A program made the position numbers and the translations under genes. This document shows, one piece after another, positions 1 through 7,351 of a DNA stretch of 64,000 bases (position 1 is the stretch's first letter; each line of letters opens with the position of its first letter). The notes below the pieces were generated by a model, which did no database searches, was not told the DNA's origin, and saw only the letters and a program-made list of their open reading frames with translations. The stretch comes from CAMFLJ01 sp965279255 (lineage in GTDB: Bacteria; Actinomycetota; Acidimicrobiia; Acidimicrobiales; Acidimicrobilacustridaceae). Where the stretch lies: assembly GCA_965279255.1 (NCBI GenBank), contig OZ257146.1:744001-808000 (forward strand), in the 5' to 3' direction.

Positions 1-566
1 TCGCCAAGCCGGTCCGCGAGCGCATCCCGATCTGGATCGCCTCGCTCGGCCCCAAGAACGTCGAGATGACCGCCGAGATCGCCGACGGCTGGATGCCGAT
101 CTTCTTCCTGCCCGAGCGGGCCCGCGACGTGTGGGGCTCCGACCTCGACGCCGGGGCGGCCAAGCGCTCCTCCGAGCTGGGCACCCTCGAGATCACCGCC
201 GGTGGCCTGGTCGCCATCGGCGACGACCAGGGCCCGGTGGCCGAGATGATGCGCCCGATGGCGGCGCTCTACATCGGTGGCATGGGGGCCAAGGGGAAGA
301 ACTTCTACAACGACCTCATGGTCCGGTACGGCTGGGGCGAGGAGGCGGAGAAGATCCAGGACCTCTACCTCGCCGGCAACAAGGACGACGCGGCCGCCCT
401 GGTGCCCGAGGAGTTCCTCCGCATGATCAACCTCTGCGGCCCCGAGGGCTTCGTGAAGGAGCGTCTCGCCGCCTTCGCCGAGGCCGGGGTCACGGTCCTG
501 AACATCATCCCCGTCGGCGGCGACCCGATCCGCACCATCGAGACCCTCAAGGACTGGACCGCTTGA
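1..566 (+). CDS. LLM-class F420-dependent oxidoreductase, C-terminal part (5' end outside window)
   Basis: The frame is open from base 3 and gives 187 residues before a TGA at 564-566. Near its start it has PIWIASLGPKN followed by EIADGWMPIFF, the late strand and helix of the TIM barrel of luciferase-like F420 or flavin oxidoreductases, where a predicted 'adjusted' substrate-channel loop precedes the last helices. The end, RTIETLKDW, is typical of the family's C-terminal helix. The gene begins left of the window, so its start, cofactor contacts and substrate cannot be judged. Its stop codon is also the first three bases of the 62-bp repeat array, and it faces a convergent nitronate monooxygenase gene. 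Confidence 0.85.
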   Translation, partial: AKPVRERIPIWIASLGPKNVEMTAEIADGWMPIFFLPERARDVWGSDLDAGAAKRSSELGTLEITAGGLVAIGDDQGPVAEMMRPMAALYIGGMGAKGKNFYNDLMVRYGWGEEAEKIQDLYLAGNKDDAAALVPEEFLRMINLCGPEGFVKERLAAFAEAGVTVLNIIPVGGDPIRTIETLKDWTA

Positions 567-749
567 CCCTCTGGCTCAGTACGTCGCCTCTGGCGTGACG
601 AACTGAGCCATGGGTGCCGAGCGCCTGACCCTCTGGCTCAGTACGTCGCCTCTGGCGTGACGTATTGAGCCATGGGTGCCGAGCGCCTGACCCTCTGGCT
701 CAGTACGTCGCCTCTGGCGTGACGTATTGAGCCATGGGTACCGAGCGTG
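564..749. repeat. Three tandem 62-bp units, each holding a 15-bp hairpin
   Basis: Units begin at 564, 626 and 688 and are 62 bp each. Units 1 and 2 differ only at bases 601 and 603; unit 3 differs from unit 2 at base 740 and at its last two bases. Each unit holds the arm GGCTCAGTACGTCGC, a 7-base loop CTCTGGC and the arm GTGACGTATTGAGCC, which pair over 15 positions in RNA (two G-U pairs). In unit 1 the second arm reads GTGACGAACTGAGCC, which turns one G-U into G-C but breaks one pair. The array fills the whole gap between two convergent genes, starting at the stop codon of one and ending 2 bp short of the stop codon of the other. A termination or mRNA-end role is inferred. Confidence 0.95.
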
Positions 750-751
750 GG

Positions 752-1714
752 TCAGCGGAGGGACGAGACGCGGTCGATGACGGCCTCGGCCTCGGCGACG
801 AACGAGCGCACCAGGTCGCCGGCGGGCACGAGCGAGTCGATGGCCCCGACGCCCTGGCCGGCCGGCCAGAACTCGCGGTCGGGGTCGACCTCGGTGGCGG
901 GCCCGGCGCCGAGGTGGTTGGCGCCGTCCTCGATCGACTGGACGAACTGGGCGGGGAACGGCTTGATCTCGCGGTCGCCCCGGTCGAACTCCTCGGTGTA
1001 CTCGTTGCGGTTCACCCGGCAGGTCTTGCCGGTGAAGGCCCGCGAGACGACCGTGTCGTCCTCGTGCATCTCGAGCAGGCGCTCCTTGTAGCCCGGCGTG
1101 CCCCATGCCTCGGGCGTGGCGATGAACCGTGTGCCGATCCACACGCCGTCGGCGCCCAGGGTGAGGGCGGCGGCCAGGCCCCGCCCGTCGACGATCCCGC
1201 CGGCGGCCACGACCGGCACCCGGTCGCCCACCGCGTCGACCACCTGGGGCACCAGGGCCATGGTGGCGACGGTGCCGGTGTGCCCGCCGGCCTCGGTGCC
1301 CTGGGCGACCACGAGGTCGCACCCGGCGGCGACGGCGGCGACCGCGTGGCGGACCTTGCCGCACATCGAGGCGATCAGCACGTTGTTGTCGTGGCAGAGC
1401 TCGACGACGTCACGGGGCACGCCGAGGCCGGCGACGAAGACCCGCCCGCCGTGGTCGATGATCGCCTGCACCTGGGCCGGCATGTCGCCGGGCATGGCGG
1501 TGAGCAGGTCGACGCCGAAGGGCTTGTCGGTGTGTTGCCGCACGGCCTCCATCTCGCGGACCATGCGCTCGAGGTTCATCGTCGACGCGCCCATGCAGCC
1601 GAACCCGCCTGCCTCGCTCACCGCGGCGACCAGCTCGTGGTAGCTGACCCCTCCCATGCCGGCGAGCATCACCGGGTGCTCGATCTCGAGGAGGTCGGTC
1701 AGTCGTGTGCGCAC
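752..1714 (-). CDS. Nitronate monooxygenase / 2-nitropropane dioxygenase family flavoprotein
   Basis: This 320-aa FMN TIM-barrel protein should oxidise alkyl nitronates (or act as an enoyl-reductase-like NPD protein). Seen: the N-terminal MLAGMGGVSYHELVAAVSEAG, the FMN-phosphate segment AQGTEAGGHTG at residues 137-147 with the conserved His, AAGGI at 170-174 and GADGVWIGTRF at 187-197. The GTG at 1714 was chosen because it lies 4 bp after the TGA of the upstream flavoprotein gene and gives the usual short lead-in RLTDLLEIEHPVM. The gene is very likely cotranscribed with that flavoprotein. Substrate unknown; many actinobacterial members are uncharacterised. Confidence 0.85.
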   Translation of the reverse strand: MRTRLTDLLEIEHPVMLAGMGGVSYHELVAAVSEAGGFGCMGASTMNLERMVREMEAVRQHTDKPFGVDLLTAMPGDMPAQVQAIIDHGGRVFVAGLGVPRDVVELCHDNNVLIASMCGKVRHAVAAVAAGCDLVVAQGTEAGGHTGTVATMALVPQVVDAVGDRVPVVAAGGIVDGRGLAAALTLGADGVWIGTRFIATPEAWGTPGYKERLLEMHEDDTVVSRAFTGKTCRVNRNEYTEEFDRGDREIKPFPAQFVQSIEDGANHLGAGPATEVDPDREFWPAGQGVGAIDSLVPAGDLVRSFVAEAEAVIDRVSSLR

Positions 1715-1718
1715 GACC

Positions 1719-2936
1719 TCAACGGTAGGCGCCGGGGCCCGTGAACATCCCCCGGTGCCAGCGGCCCGGTGTGAGCAGGAGCGCACGCGGGTAGTCCTCG
1801 AACAGCCAGCGGGCGAAGTTGCGCCGGGTCCAGTCGGTGAGCCCGGCGGCGCGGACCGCGGCCCGGGCCCCGAGCGGGCTGCTGAGGATGCCGGCGAGCT
1901 GCTCGGCGAAGCGGTGGTCGACCGCGAGGTCACGCTGGACCTCGTGGTCGTAGGCGGCGCGGGCAGCGACGGGGTCCGCGGGGTGGGACAGCAGGGCCTC
2001 GGCGGCCCAGCGGCCGGTGGCCAGCGCCTGGCCGATGCCCTCGCCGGTCATCGGGTCGGTGGCGGCGGCGGCGTCGCCCACGAAGAGCGCGCGCCCCGCG
2101 CTCAGAACGACCTTGTCGACCCGGGCCGGGATGGGCCACGCCCGGTGGGGTGACTCGGCCCGAGCGTCGGGCCCCAGGAAGGCCCGGACGTGGGGGCGGG
2201 CCAGCAGCTCGCGCCACACCGCGCCCATGTCGGCCACCTTGTAGCTGGTGCCCCGGAGGATGCCGAACCCGACGTTGGCGACGCCGCCACCGATGGGGAA
2301 CGACCAGGCGTAGCCGGGGAGCAGGTCGGGCTCGAACCACACGACCAGCTCGCTCGCCGCCTGGGGTGACACGTCGACCAGGTACTGCCGGAACGCGTGC
2401 CACTCGCCGCGGTAGGTCGGGTCGGCGAGGCCGAGGGCCTTCCGCAGCGGCGACCACATGCCGTCGGCCCCGATCGCCCACCGCGCCCGGACCGCTCCGA
2501 GCCCGTCGACGTCGGCCGACACACCGTCGGCGTCCTGCTCGGCACTCCGGAGGGTCGCTCCCTCGAGCACGGTGGCACCGGCGGATCGGGCGACCTCGAC
2601 CAACGCCGCGTCGAGGTCCCGGCGGCGGGCGACAGCGCCGTAGCGGCCACCGTCCCTCGGCAGGGGGAAGGTGACCTGGTGCCCCGAGGGCGACCGGACG
2701 ACCACGTCGTCGATGTCGATCCACGAGGCGACGGTGGCCGGGTCGAGGCCGAGGCCGTCCAGCTCGCGCAGCGCGGCGGTGGTGAGGCCGTCGCCGCAGA
2801 TCTTGTCCCGGGGGAAGGTGGCCTTGTCGACCACGGTCACGGCCAGGCCCGAGCGCGCCAACGTGGTGGCCGCCGCCGAGCCCGCCGGGCCGGCACCGAC
2901 CACCAGGACGTCGGTGGTGTGAACGGGGGGAGCCAC
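1719..2936 (-). CDS. Geranylgeranyl reductase family FAD-dependent oxidoreductase
   Basis: A 405-aa flavoprotein of the geranylgeranyl reductase / FixC-like group, which saturates isoprenoid chains in lipids or quinones. Seen: the Rossmann GAGPAG at 14-19, the family-specific FPRDKICGDGLT at 41-52, the second FAD motif ARWAIGADG around 151-159, and FVGDAAAATDPMTGEGI at 285-301. Length is normal. The start GTG was chosen because a TAGCCT hexamer sits 8 bp before it, inside the gap after the upstream gene, so it can have its own leaderless transcript as well as read-through. It is followed 4 bp later by the nitronate monooxygenase gene. Which isoprenoid is reduced (menaquinone side chain, for instance) is not visible. 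Confidence 0.85.
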   Translation of the reverse strand: MAPPVHTTDVLVVGAGPAGSAAATTLARSGLAVTVVDKATFPRDKICGDGLTTAALRELDGLGLDPATVASWIDIDDVVVRSPSGHQVTFPLPRDGGRYGAVARRRDLDAALVEVARSAGATVLEGATLRSAEQDADGVSADVDGLGAVRARWAIGADGMWSPLRKALGLADPTYRGEWHAFRQYLVDVSPQAASELVVWFEPDLLPGYAWSFPIGGGVANVGFGILRGTSYKVADMGAVWRELLARPHVRAFLGPDARAESPHRAWPIPARVDKVVLSAGRALFVGDAAAATDPMTGEGIGQALATGRWAAEALLSHPADPVAARAAYDHEVQRDLAVDHRFAEQLAGILSSPLGARAAVRAAGLTDWTRRNFARWLFEDYPRALLLTPGRWHRGMFTGPGAYR

Positions 2937-2944
2937 GGCCGGGC

Positions 2945-2950
2945 AGGCTA
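2945..2950 (-). promoter_or_regulatory. Predicted -10 element of leaderless promoter, GGR-family gene
   Basis: TAGCCT on the minus strand, 8 bp before the GTG at 2936. It belongs to the same TANNNT-spacer-start pattern seen before many genes here. Confidence 0.55.
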
Positions 2951-2965
2951 TGGCCCCGACGCCGA

Positions 2966-3748
2966 TCAGTCGTAGTCGCGGAGGCGGGCCTCGACCTTGG
3001 AGAGCAGGCGGGCGAGCTCGCTGCCACCGGTCTCGGCCGCGCCCGGAAGGGCGGTGGCCTCGCTGACCCGGAGGATGTCGTCGCTGCTCTTGACCCGCTC
3101 GTCGACCCGTCCGCCCTGACCGGTCCAGTCGATCGGAGACCTGTGGTCGGCGGGCATCGGGGCCCCGGCGCCGACGAAGGCCGGCTCGGGCGGGGCGGAG
3201 ATGTAGGGGTCGACGCCGAACGGGTCCGGGTCCTCGGCGAGCGGCTCGGGCGTCGGGGTGTCGGTGACGAACAGCGACGCCACCAGGGCCTCGGTGTCCT
3301 GGGGCTCGTCGTCCTCGCCCCGCAGGGGGCGGGAGACGGCGACCGACGGGTCGGCCGGCTCGGGCACCTGGGCGCCCTCGGGCATCCGAGGGGAGGAGCT
3401 GTGGTGGTTGTGGCTGGGGACGGGCGGGGCCACGGAGGGGGCCGGGCTCATCGGGGGAGGGGTCGCCTCCTGGCGGGCCCGCTCCTCGGTGGGGCTGCTG
3501 ATGGCCCACTCGCCGAACAGGTCCTCGGCGGCCTCGGCGCTCTGGAGCGTCTCCGACTCCCAGTCCGCCATGCCTTCGCGCTCTTCGCGCACGGCGACGC
3601 GTCGGGCCAACAGGGCCGCGATCATCAGCCCGGAGAGCAGAACGAGAGAACCGGTCAACAGATCGGTCTCCCGGTAGACGACGAGGGCTCCGCCGACCAC
3701 GAGTGCCGTGGCGACGATGCCGACTGCGACCTTCAAGATCCTGGACAC
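2966..3748 (-). CDS. Hypothetical membrane protein with two N-terminal TM segments and acidic tail
   Basis: 260 aa, family not recognised. Residues about 5-22 (VAVGIVATALVVGGALVV) and 28-46 (LLTGSLVLLSGLMIAALLA) are two transmembrane helices, followed by a basic/acidic stretch REEREG and a long low-complexity cytoplasmic or exterior tail rich in Pro, Glu and Asp, ending in a short helix ELARLLSKVEARLRDYD. The GTG at 3748 was chosen over the GTG at 3766 because GGAGG sits 9 bp before it. It lies between a DUF983 gene and the geranylgeranyl-reductase-type gene on the same strand. No function can be given. Confidence 0.7.
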   Translation of the reverse strand: MSRILKVAVGIVATALVVGGALVVYRETDLLTGSLVLLSGLMIAALLARRVAVREEREGMADWESETLQSAEAAEDLFGEWAISSPTEERARQEATPPPMSPAPSVAPPVPSHNHHSSSPRMPEGAQVPEPADPSVAVSRPLRGEDDEPQDTEALVASLFVTDTPTPEPLAEDPDPFGVDPYISAPPEPAFVGAGAPMPADHRSPIDWTGQGGRVDERVKSSDDILRVSEATALPGAAETGGSELARLLSKVEARLRDYD

Positions 3749-3811
3749 GGGGTGCGACCTCCACACGGCTCGACCGGTTCGACCGGCTTCACGCCATGTA
3801 CATCGGCGCCA

Positions 3812-4297
3812 TCAGCCCCGAGGTGAAGCAGGTTCTTGTCGTTGGGGCCCGAACCCCTCGGCGACCTCGCCGGGCTCCAGGGGCCGCATCAGCAGGTCGG
3901 AGGCCAGCCACACCGTCTTGGAGAACGGAAGGAAGAAGATCGGCATGAACACCGCGATGGCCACCGCGGTGATGCCGATGGCGGCCATCGGCGGCTCGGG
4001 CCAGGTCAGCAGCACGCCGCCCAGCAGCACGATCAACATGGCGCCGAAGCTCACGATGGTGTTCACGCCGATGTCGCCGGACCACTGGCCCTCGATGCGG
4101 TCGAACTTCAGGTCGCAGCGCGGGCAGCGGTCCTTCATCTTGAACCAGCTGGTGAAGAGGTGGCCGGAGCCGCACACCGGGCAGTGCTTCACCCAGCCCC
4201 GCAGGAACACCCGCCACGGGTGCTCCGACGCCACGAGGGCGCCCTTGCCGGGCAGGACGGTGTTCGGCCGCTTGGCTCGTGTGGTCGGAGGGCTCAC
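3812..4297 (-). CDS. DUF983 family membrane protein (copy 1)
   Basis: 161 aa. It has a zinc-ribbon-like pair CPVCGSGHLF and CPRCDLKF separated by about 15 residues, then two hydrophobic helices (TIVSFGAMLIVLLGGVLLTW and AIGITAVAIAVFMPIFFLPF), the DUF983 layout. The C-terminal MRPLEPGEVAEGF matches the MRPLEFDDGVAPGF of the second copy at 6136-6585. DUF983 function is unknown; the cysteines suggest metal binding at the membrane. The GTG at 4297 follows CAGCAT by 6 bp, a weak fit to the leaderless pattern. About 40 residues precede the first CxxC, longer than in copy 2. Confidence 0.8.
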   Translation of the reverse strand: MSPPTTRAKRPNTVLPGKGALVASEHPWRVFLRGWVKHCPVCGSGHLFTSWFKMKDRCPRCDLKFDRIEGQWSGDIGVNTIVSFGAMLIVLLGGVLLTWPEPPMAAIGITAVAIAVFMPIFFLPFSKTVWLASDLLMRPLEPGEVAEGFGPQRQEPASPRG

Positions 4298-4364
4298 CCC
4301 GCCATGCTGGGGTGCTCCGGGCGTCCTCGCAACACGCGAAGGTCCTGAACCCGAGGTCTCGGGC

Positions 4365-4883
4365 TCAGAAGTCGAGGTCGGGGTCGACGTGGGTGATGTC
4401 GAGCGGTGTGCTCGGCAGCCTCCCGGCGACGAGGTCGGGGAGGAACTCTCGCAGTCGCCGGGGGAGCACGGCGTCGTCGCTGGCGAGCAGGTCGTCGAGG
4501 CCCCACCAGCGGTGGCCCCGGAACGCCATCGCCTCGAACGCCTCGAGCCCACCCGGGCTGATCGTCGAGAGGTCGATGCGGTCGGTCCAGGCCACGTGCA
4601 CGTGCTCGTGCTGGTCGAACTTCCAGCCGGCGAACCGGAACCGGGCGTGCTGGGTCCAGACGCACGGGCCGATCTCGGCCTGGGTGATGCCGGTCTCCTC
4701 GTAGAGCTCGCGCCGGGCGGCGGCCTCGCTCGACTCGCCCGGGTCCATGCCCCCGCCGGGGATCTCCCACCAGTGGCCCTTGGAGGCATCGGCCGGGTCG
4801 GTGGCCTGGTGGAGCAGCACGTGGCCGTCGCGGTCGAGCAGGACCACCCGGGCGGCGGTGCGGCGGAGCACCCAGTCGCTCAT
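4365..4883 (-). CDS. NUDIX hydrolase
   Basis: 172 aa. The NUDIX box is complete: GGGMDPGESSEAAARREL then YEETGI, matching Gx5Ex7REUxEExGU at about residues 44-66. It should hydrolyse a nucleoside diphosphate linked to another group; the target cannot be told. The ATG overlaps the TGA of the upstream DUF2332 gene (ATGA), so the two are translationally coupled. Family length is normal and no extra domain is seen. A second, unrelated-looking NUDIX gene is at 14055-14558. Confidence 0.85.
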   Translation of the reverse strand: MSDWVLRRTAARVVLLDRDGHVLLHQATDPADASKGHWWEIPGGGMDPGESSEAAARRELYEETGITQAEIGPCVWTQHARFRFAGWKFDQHEHVHVAWTDRIDLSTISPGGLEAFEAMAFRGHRWWGLDDLLASDDAVLPRRLREFLPDLVAGRLPSTPLDITHVDPDLDF

Positions 4884-6073
4884 CGGGTCGCTCCGGCACC
4901 GGGGACCCATGCGATCCAGCGGACGTGGGGGTGGCAGAGGGCGAGGGCCTCGTCGTGGGCGGCTCCACCCCGCCAGGTCCGCAGCCCGAGGAGGGTGCCG
5001 GTGCCGTCGCCGTCGGCGTCGCCGCAGGCCTCCACCTCGGCAGGGGGAGCCGGGACCCACGGTGTGATGCGCGGCTCCTCGGCGCTGACGAGAGCCAGGT
5101 CGCGGGTGGCGCCGACCCCGTCGAGGGCGGCGAGCACCGCGGCCCTGCCCTCGCGCCCGAGGTAGGCGAGGGCCCAGGTCGACACCACGACCGGGAGGAC
5201 GTCGTCGGGCAGGCCGGCGACCAGGGGGGCGAGGTCGGTGACGGCATCGCCCACGACGAGGTGAGGCGGGTGGAGGCGGGCGAGCTCGATCGCCGCGGCC
5301 AGGCGCTCCGGGCGGTCGGGAACCCCTGGCCACACGCAGGCCGAGAGCCAGCGCCGGGCCTCGGGGTCGGTGACGTCGACCGGGCTCAGGTCGAGGCCGA
5401 CCCGGGAGGCGATCGGGACCGGGAGGCCATCGACGACCGGGTCGGCGGGGCCACGGACCTCACACGCCAGCTGCACCGTGGAGGACGGGTCGCCGACGAC
5501 GGCCACGACCGATCCGTCGCGCCGGTAGGTGACGGCGTAGCGGTCGAGCAGCAGGTTGAGGCCGGCGCTCGGGCCGAGCTCGACCAGCGCCAGCGGCCGG
5601 TCGTCGCCGGCGGCCAGGGCGGCGGCGCGCACCGCAGCCAGGGCCGGGAGGAGCGCCGCGCTGCGCCCGACCTCGTTGGTCTGGATGCTGCGGGTGCGCA
5701 TGCGCAGGAGGACCTCGGCGGTCCGGGCGTGCAGCAGCTCCCGGAACGGCGGCCACGGGTCGGCGCCCGAGTGGCCGGCGTAGATCGCGGCGAGCGGGCT
5801 CCCGGGCTCGGACAGCACGATGTCGTGGACCGCGGCCAGCGCCAGCACCGGCGTGCGCCCGACCGGAGCGGCGTCGAGGAGCAGGGCGAGCGAGGCGTCG
5901 TCGTCGGCCAGGGCCCGGGCGATGCGCTCGTAGATCGGGGAGTACCCGGCGAAGTCGTCGTCGGCGAGGACGATGCACCGGGCGGCCAGCGCCTCGACGT
6001 CGGGCGAGCGGCGGGGGTCGGTGAGGACGTGGTTGCCGGGGGAGGAGACGCCGGTGCCCGATGGTTCGCTCAC
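4880..6073 (-). CDS. DUF2332 family protein
   Basis: 397 aa, resembling the actinobacterial DUF2332 family: YSPIYERIARALADDD, ALLLDAAPVGRTPVLALAAVHD and VELGPSAGLNLLLDRY are its characteristic stretches. VELGPSAGLNLL looks like a glycine-rich methyltransferase-type loop, but no activity is established for the family. The GTG at 6073 was chosen because TAGCCT ends 8 bp before it; about 25 poorly conserved residues precede the family core, so a later start remains possible. It is divergent from the second DUF983 gene (62 bp between starts) and leads the NUDIX gene by a 4-bp overlap. Confidence 0.75.
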   Translation of the reverse strand: MSEPSGTGVSSPGNHVLTDPRRSPDVEALAARCIVLADDDFAGYSPIYERIARALADDDASLALLLDAAPVGRTPVLALAAVHDIVLSEPGSPLAAIYAGHSGADPWPPFRELLHARTAEVLLRMRTRSIQTNEVGRSAALLPALAAVRAAALAAGDDRPLALVELGPSAGLNLLLDRYAVTYRRDGSVVAVVGDPSSTVQLACEVRGPADPVVDGLPVPIASRVGLDLSPVDVTDPEARRWLSACVWPGVPDRPERLAAAIELARLHPPHLVVGDAVTDLAPLVAGLPDDVLPVVVSTWALAYLGREGRAAVLAALDGVGATRDLALVSAEEPRITPWVPAPPAEVEACGDADGDGTGTLLGLRTWRGGAAHDEALALCHPHVRWIAWVPGAGATR

Positions 6074-6081
6074 GGGGGCCG

Positions 6082-6087
6082 AGGCTA
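6082..6087 (-). promoter_or_regulatory. Predicted -10 element, DUF2332 gene
   Basis: TAGCCT on the minus strand, 8 bp before the GTG at 6073. Confidence 0.55.
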
Positions 6088-6123
6088 TCGCTCCACGGAT
6101 CGACCGATCCGGCCTGGCGGCTG

Positions 6124-6129
6124 CACAAT
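6124..6129 (+). promoter_or_regulatory. Predicted -10 element, second DUF983 gene
   Basis: CACAAT, 6 bp before the GTG at 6136. The intervening GGGGAG could instead act as a ribosome site for the in-frame GTG at 6142, two codons later. Confidence 0.45.
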
Positions 6130-6135
6130 GGGGAG

Positions 6136-6585
6136 GTGCCGGTGCCGACGTCCACCCTGCTGCGTCGTGGAGCGACGCGGCGATGTGCGGTGTGCGGTCA
6201 GGGCGGCCTGTTCCGTCAGTGGGTCCGCATGTCACCCCGGTGCCCCACCTGTGGCCTCGTGTTCCTGCGGGTGCCTGGCCAGTGGCTGGGGTCGTGGTTC
6301 CTCAACATCTGCCTGGCCCAGACCGTGGTGGTGCTGATCCTGCTGCTCGGGGTGGGCTTCACGTGGCCCGATCCGCCGATGGTGCTCATCTCGGTGTCGG
6401 CCGCCGTCGCCGCCCTGGCGGTGCCGTTCGCGTTCTTCCCGTGGTCGCGGACGATCTGGCTGGCCATCGATCTGGCCATGCGGCCCCTCGAGTTCGACGA
6501 CGGCGTGGCGCCGGGCTTCGAGCTGCAGGACGACCTCGACCGGCTCCGGGGCGAGTCGGGTGACGATCACGGCCGGGCGGCCTGA
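6136..6585 (+). CDS. DUF983 family membrane protein (copy 2)
   Basis: 149 aa. It has CAVCGQGGLF and CPTCGLVF, 14 residues apart, then two hydrophobic helices (TVVVLILLLGVGFTW and LISVSAAVAALAVPFAFFPW), and the end MRPLEFDDGVAPGFEL. It is a paralogue of the gene at 3812-4297 on the other strand; both keep WPxPPM between the helices and W(L)A-DL-MRPLE after them. Start: GTG 6136 by the leaderless rule or GTG 6142 by ribosome site, a two-residue difference. Function unknown; zinc binding by the four cysteines is likely from their spacing. It converges on a lipoprotein gene 24 bp away. Confidence 0.8.
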   Translation: MPVPTSTLLRRGATRRCAVCGQGGLFRQWVRMSPRCPTCGLVFLRVPGQWLGSWFLNICLAQTVVVLILLLGVGFTWPDPPMVLISVSAAVAALAVPFAFFPWSRTIWLAIDLAMRPLEFDDGVAPGFELQDDLDRLRGESGDDHGRAA

Positions 6586-6609
6586 CGAGGCCGTCCCGAC
6601 GTCGCCGGT

Positions 6610-7236
6610 TCAGCCCGGTTCGGTCGGCTCCGGGGCGAGCGGGGGCGGGCCCACCAACACGGTGAACACCACGGTCTGGGTCGCCTCCGACGGCTGCTCG
6701 GCCGTGCCGATTCGCTCGTAGCGGAGCGTCACCGTCGTCGTGCCGGGGTTGCGCCCGGCGTAGGACACGATCTGCACCAGCGGGCCCGGGGCCGTGGTCG
6801 TGGTGGTCGGGCCCTCGGTCGTCGGGGTGGGCTCGGTGGTGGTCGTGGTGCGGCCGGTGAACAGCGTGGTGGTCGTCTCCGGCGGGGGAGGAGCCGTGGT
6901 CGTGGTGGTCGACTGGGCCAGCAGGGTCGGGTCGTCGCGGAACTCCGAGCCGAGCGGGGCCAGGAAGGTGGTGTCGACGGGCTCCACGACCCAGCGCCAG
7001 CCGTGGGCCGGGTCGGCCGGCAACATGATGGCGAAGCGCTTGCCCACGTCGACGGTGATGGTGACCGCCGGGTCGCTGAAGGCGGTGTAGGTGAGGCCCT
7101 CCGCCGCGGTGGTCATGGTCGTGGTGGTCCCGGTGCCCGACCCCTCGCTGCCGCTGCAGGCCACCAGGGCGATGGCGCCCACGCCCAGCGCCGCCAGCGC
7201 GGCGAGGGCGCGGCGGGAGGGCGGTCGGGTGGTCAC
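6610..7236 (-). CDS. Lipoprotein with chagasin-like (I42) inhibitor fold interrupted by Thr/Pro linker
   Basis: 208 aa. The N-terminal RRALAALAALGVGAIALVAC is a lipoprotein signal with Cys near residue 27. Then DPAVTITVDVGKRFAIML and DPAHGWRWVVEPVD look like the first strands and the NPTTGxxW loop of chagasin-type cysteine-protease inhibitors, and RNPGTTTVTLRYERIG resembles the later PGTTxLxFxYRRPW segment. Between them lie about 45 residues of TTTT, PPPP and TTTTEPTPTTEG. The third inhibitory loop (RPW) is not kept (ERIG), so protease inhibition is uncertain. GTG start chosen because TACTCT ends 8 bp upstream. The DNA of the linker is a GTGGTC-rich low-complexity tract. Confidence 0.65.
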   Translation of the reverse strand: MTTRPPSRRALAALAALGVGAIALVACSGSEGSGTGTTTTMTTAAEGLTYTAFSDPAVTITVDVGKRFAIMLPADPAHGWRWVVEPVDTTFLAPLGSEFRDDPTLLAQSTTTTTAPPPPETTTTLFTGRTTTTTEPTPTTEGPTTTTTAPGPLVQIVSYAGRNPGTTTVTLRYERIGTAEQPSEATQTVVFTVLVGPPPLAPEPTEPG

Positions 7237-7244
7237 GGGTGCCG

Positions 7245-7250
7245 AGAGTA
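7245..7250 (-). promoter_or_regulatory. Predicted -10 element, chagasin-like lipoprotein gene
   Basis: TACTCT on the minus strand, 8 bp before the GTG at 7236. The divergent gap 7237-7351 also holds the promoter of the PH-domain gene. Confidence 0.55.
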
Positions 7251-7339
7251 ACGGGGCACCGGGCCCTGCCGAGGCCCACCCCCACGCGGCTCGGCCCGGC
7301 ACGGGGGCGTCCGACGCACGCGTGCCGGACGACCTGCGG

Positions 7340-7345
7340 CACACT
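7340..7345 (+). promoter_or_regulatory. Predicted -10 element, PH-domain gene
   Basis: CACACT, 6 bp before the GTG at 7352. The first base departs from TANNNT, as in two other promoters here (CACAAT, CACACT). Confidence 0.4.
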
Positions 7346-7351
7346 GGTCGG

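Noticed and set aside
564..749. CRISPR array
   Set aside because: Units are contiguous 62-bp repeats without unique spacers, and no cas genes are near.
576..1364. Minus-strand frame running through the hairpin array
   Set aside because: Low-complexity Arg/Gly sequence in the wrong frame of the nitronate monooxygenase gene.
3789..4217. Minus-strand ORF overlapping DUF983 copy 1
   Set aside because: Wrong-frame shadow; the zinc-ribbon and helix motifs are in the frame ending at 3812.
6790..6910. GTGGTC-rich low-complexity DNA as a separate repeat element
   Set aside because: It codes for the Thr/Pro linker of the lipoprotein and is explained by that.
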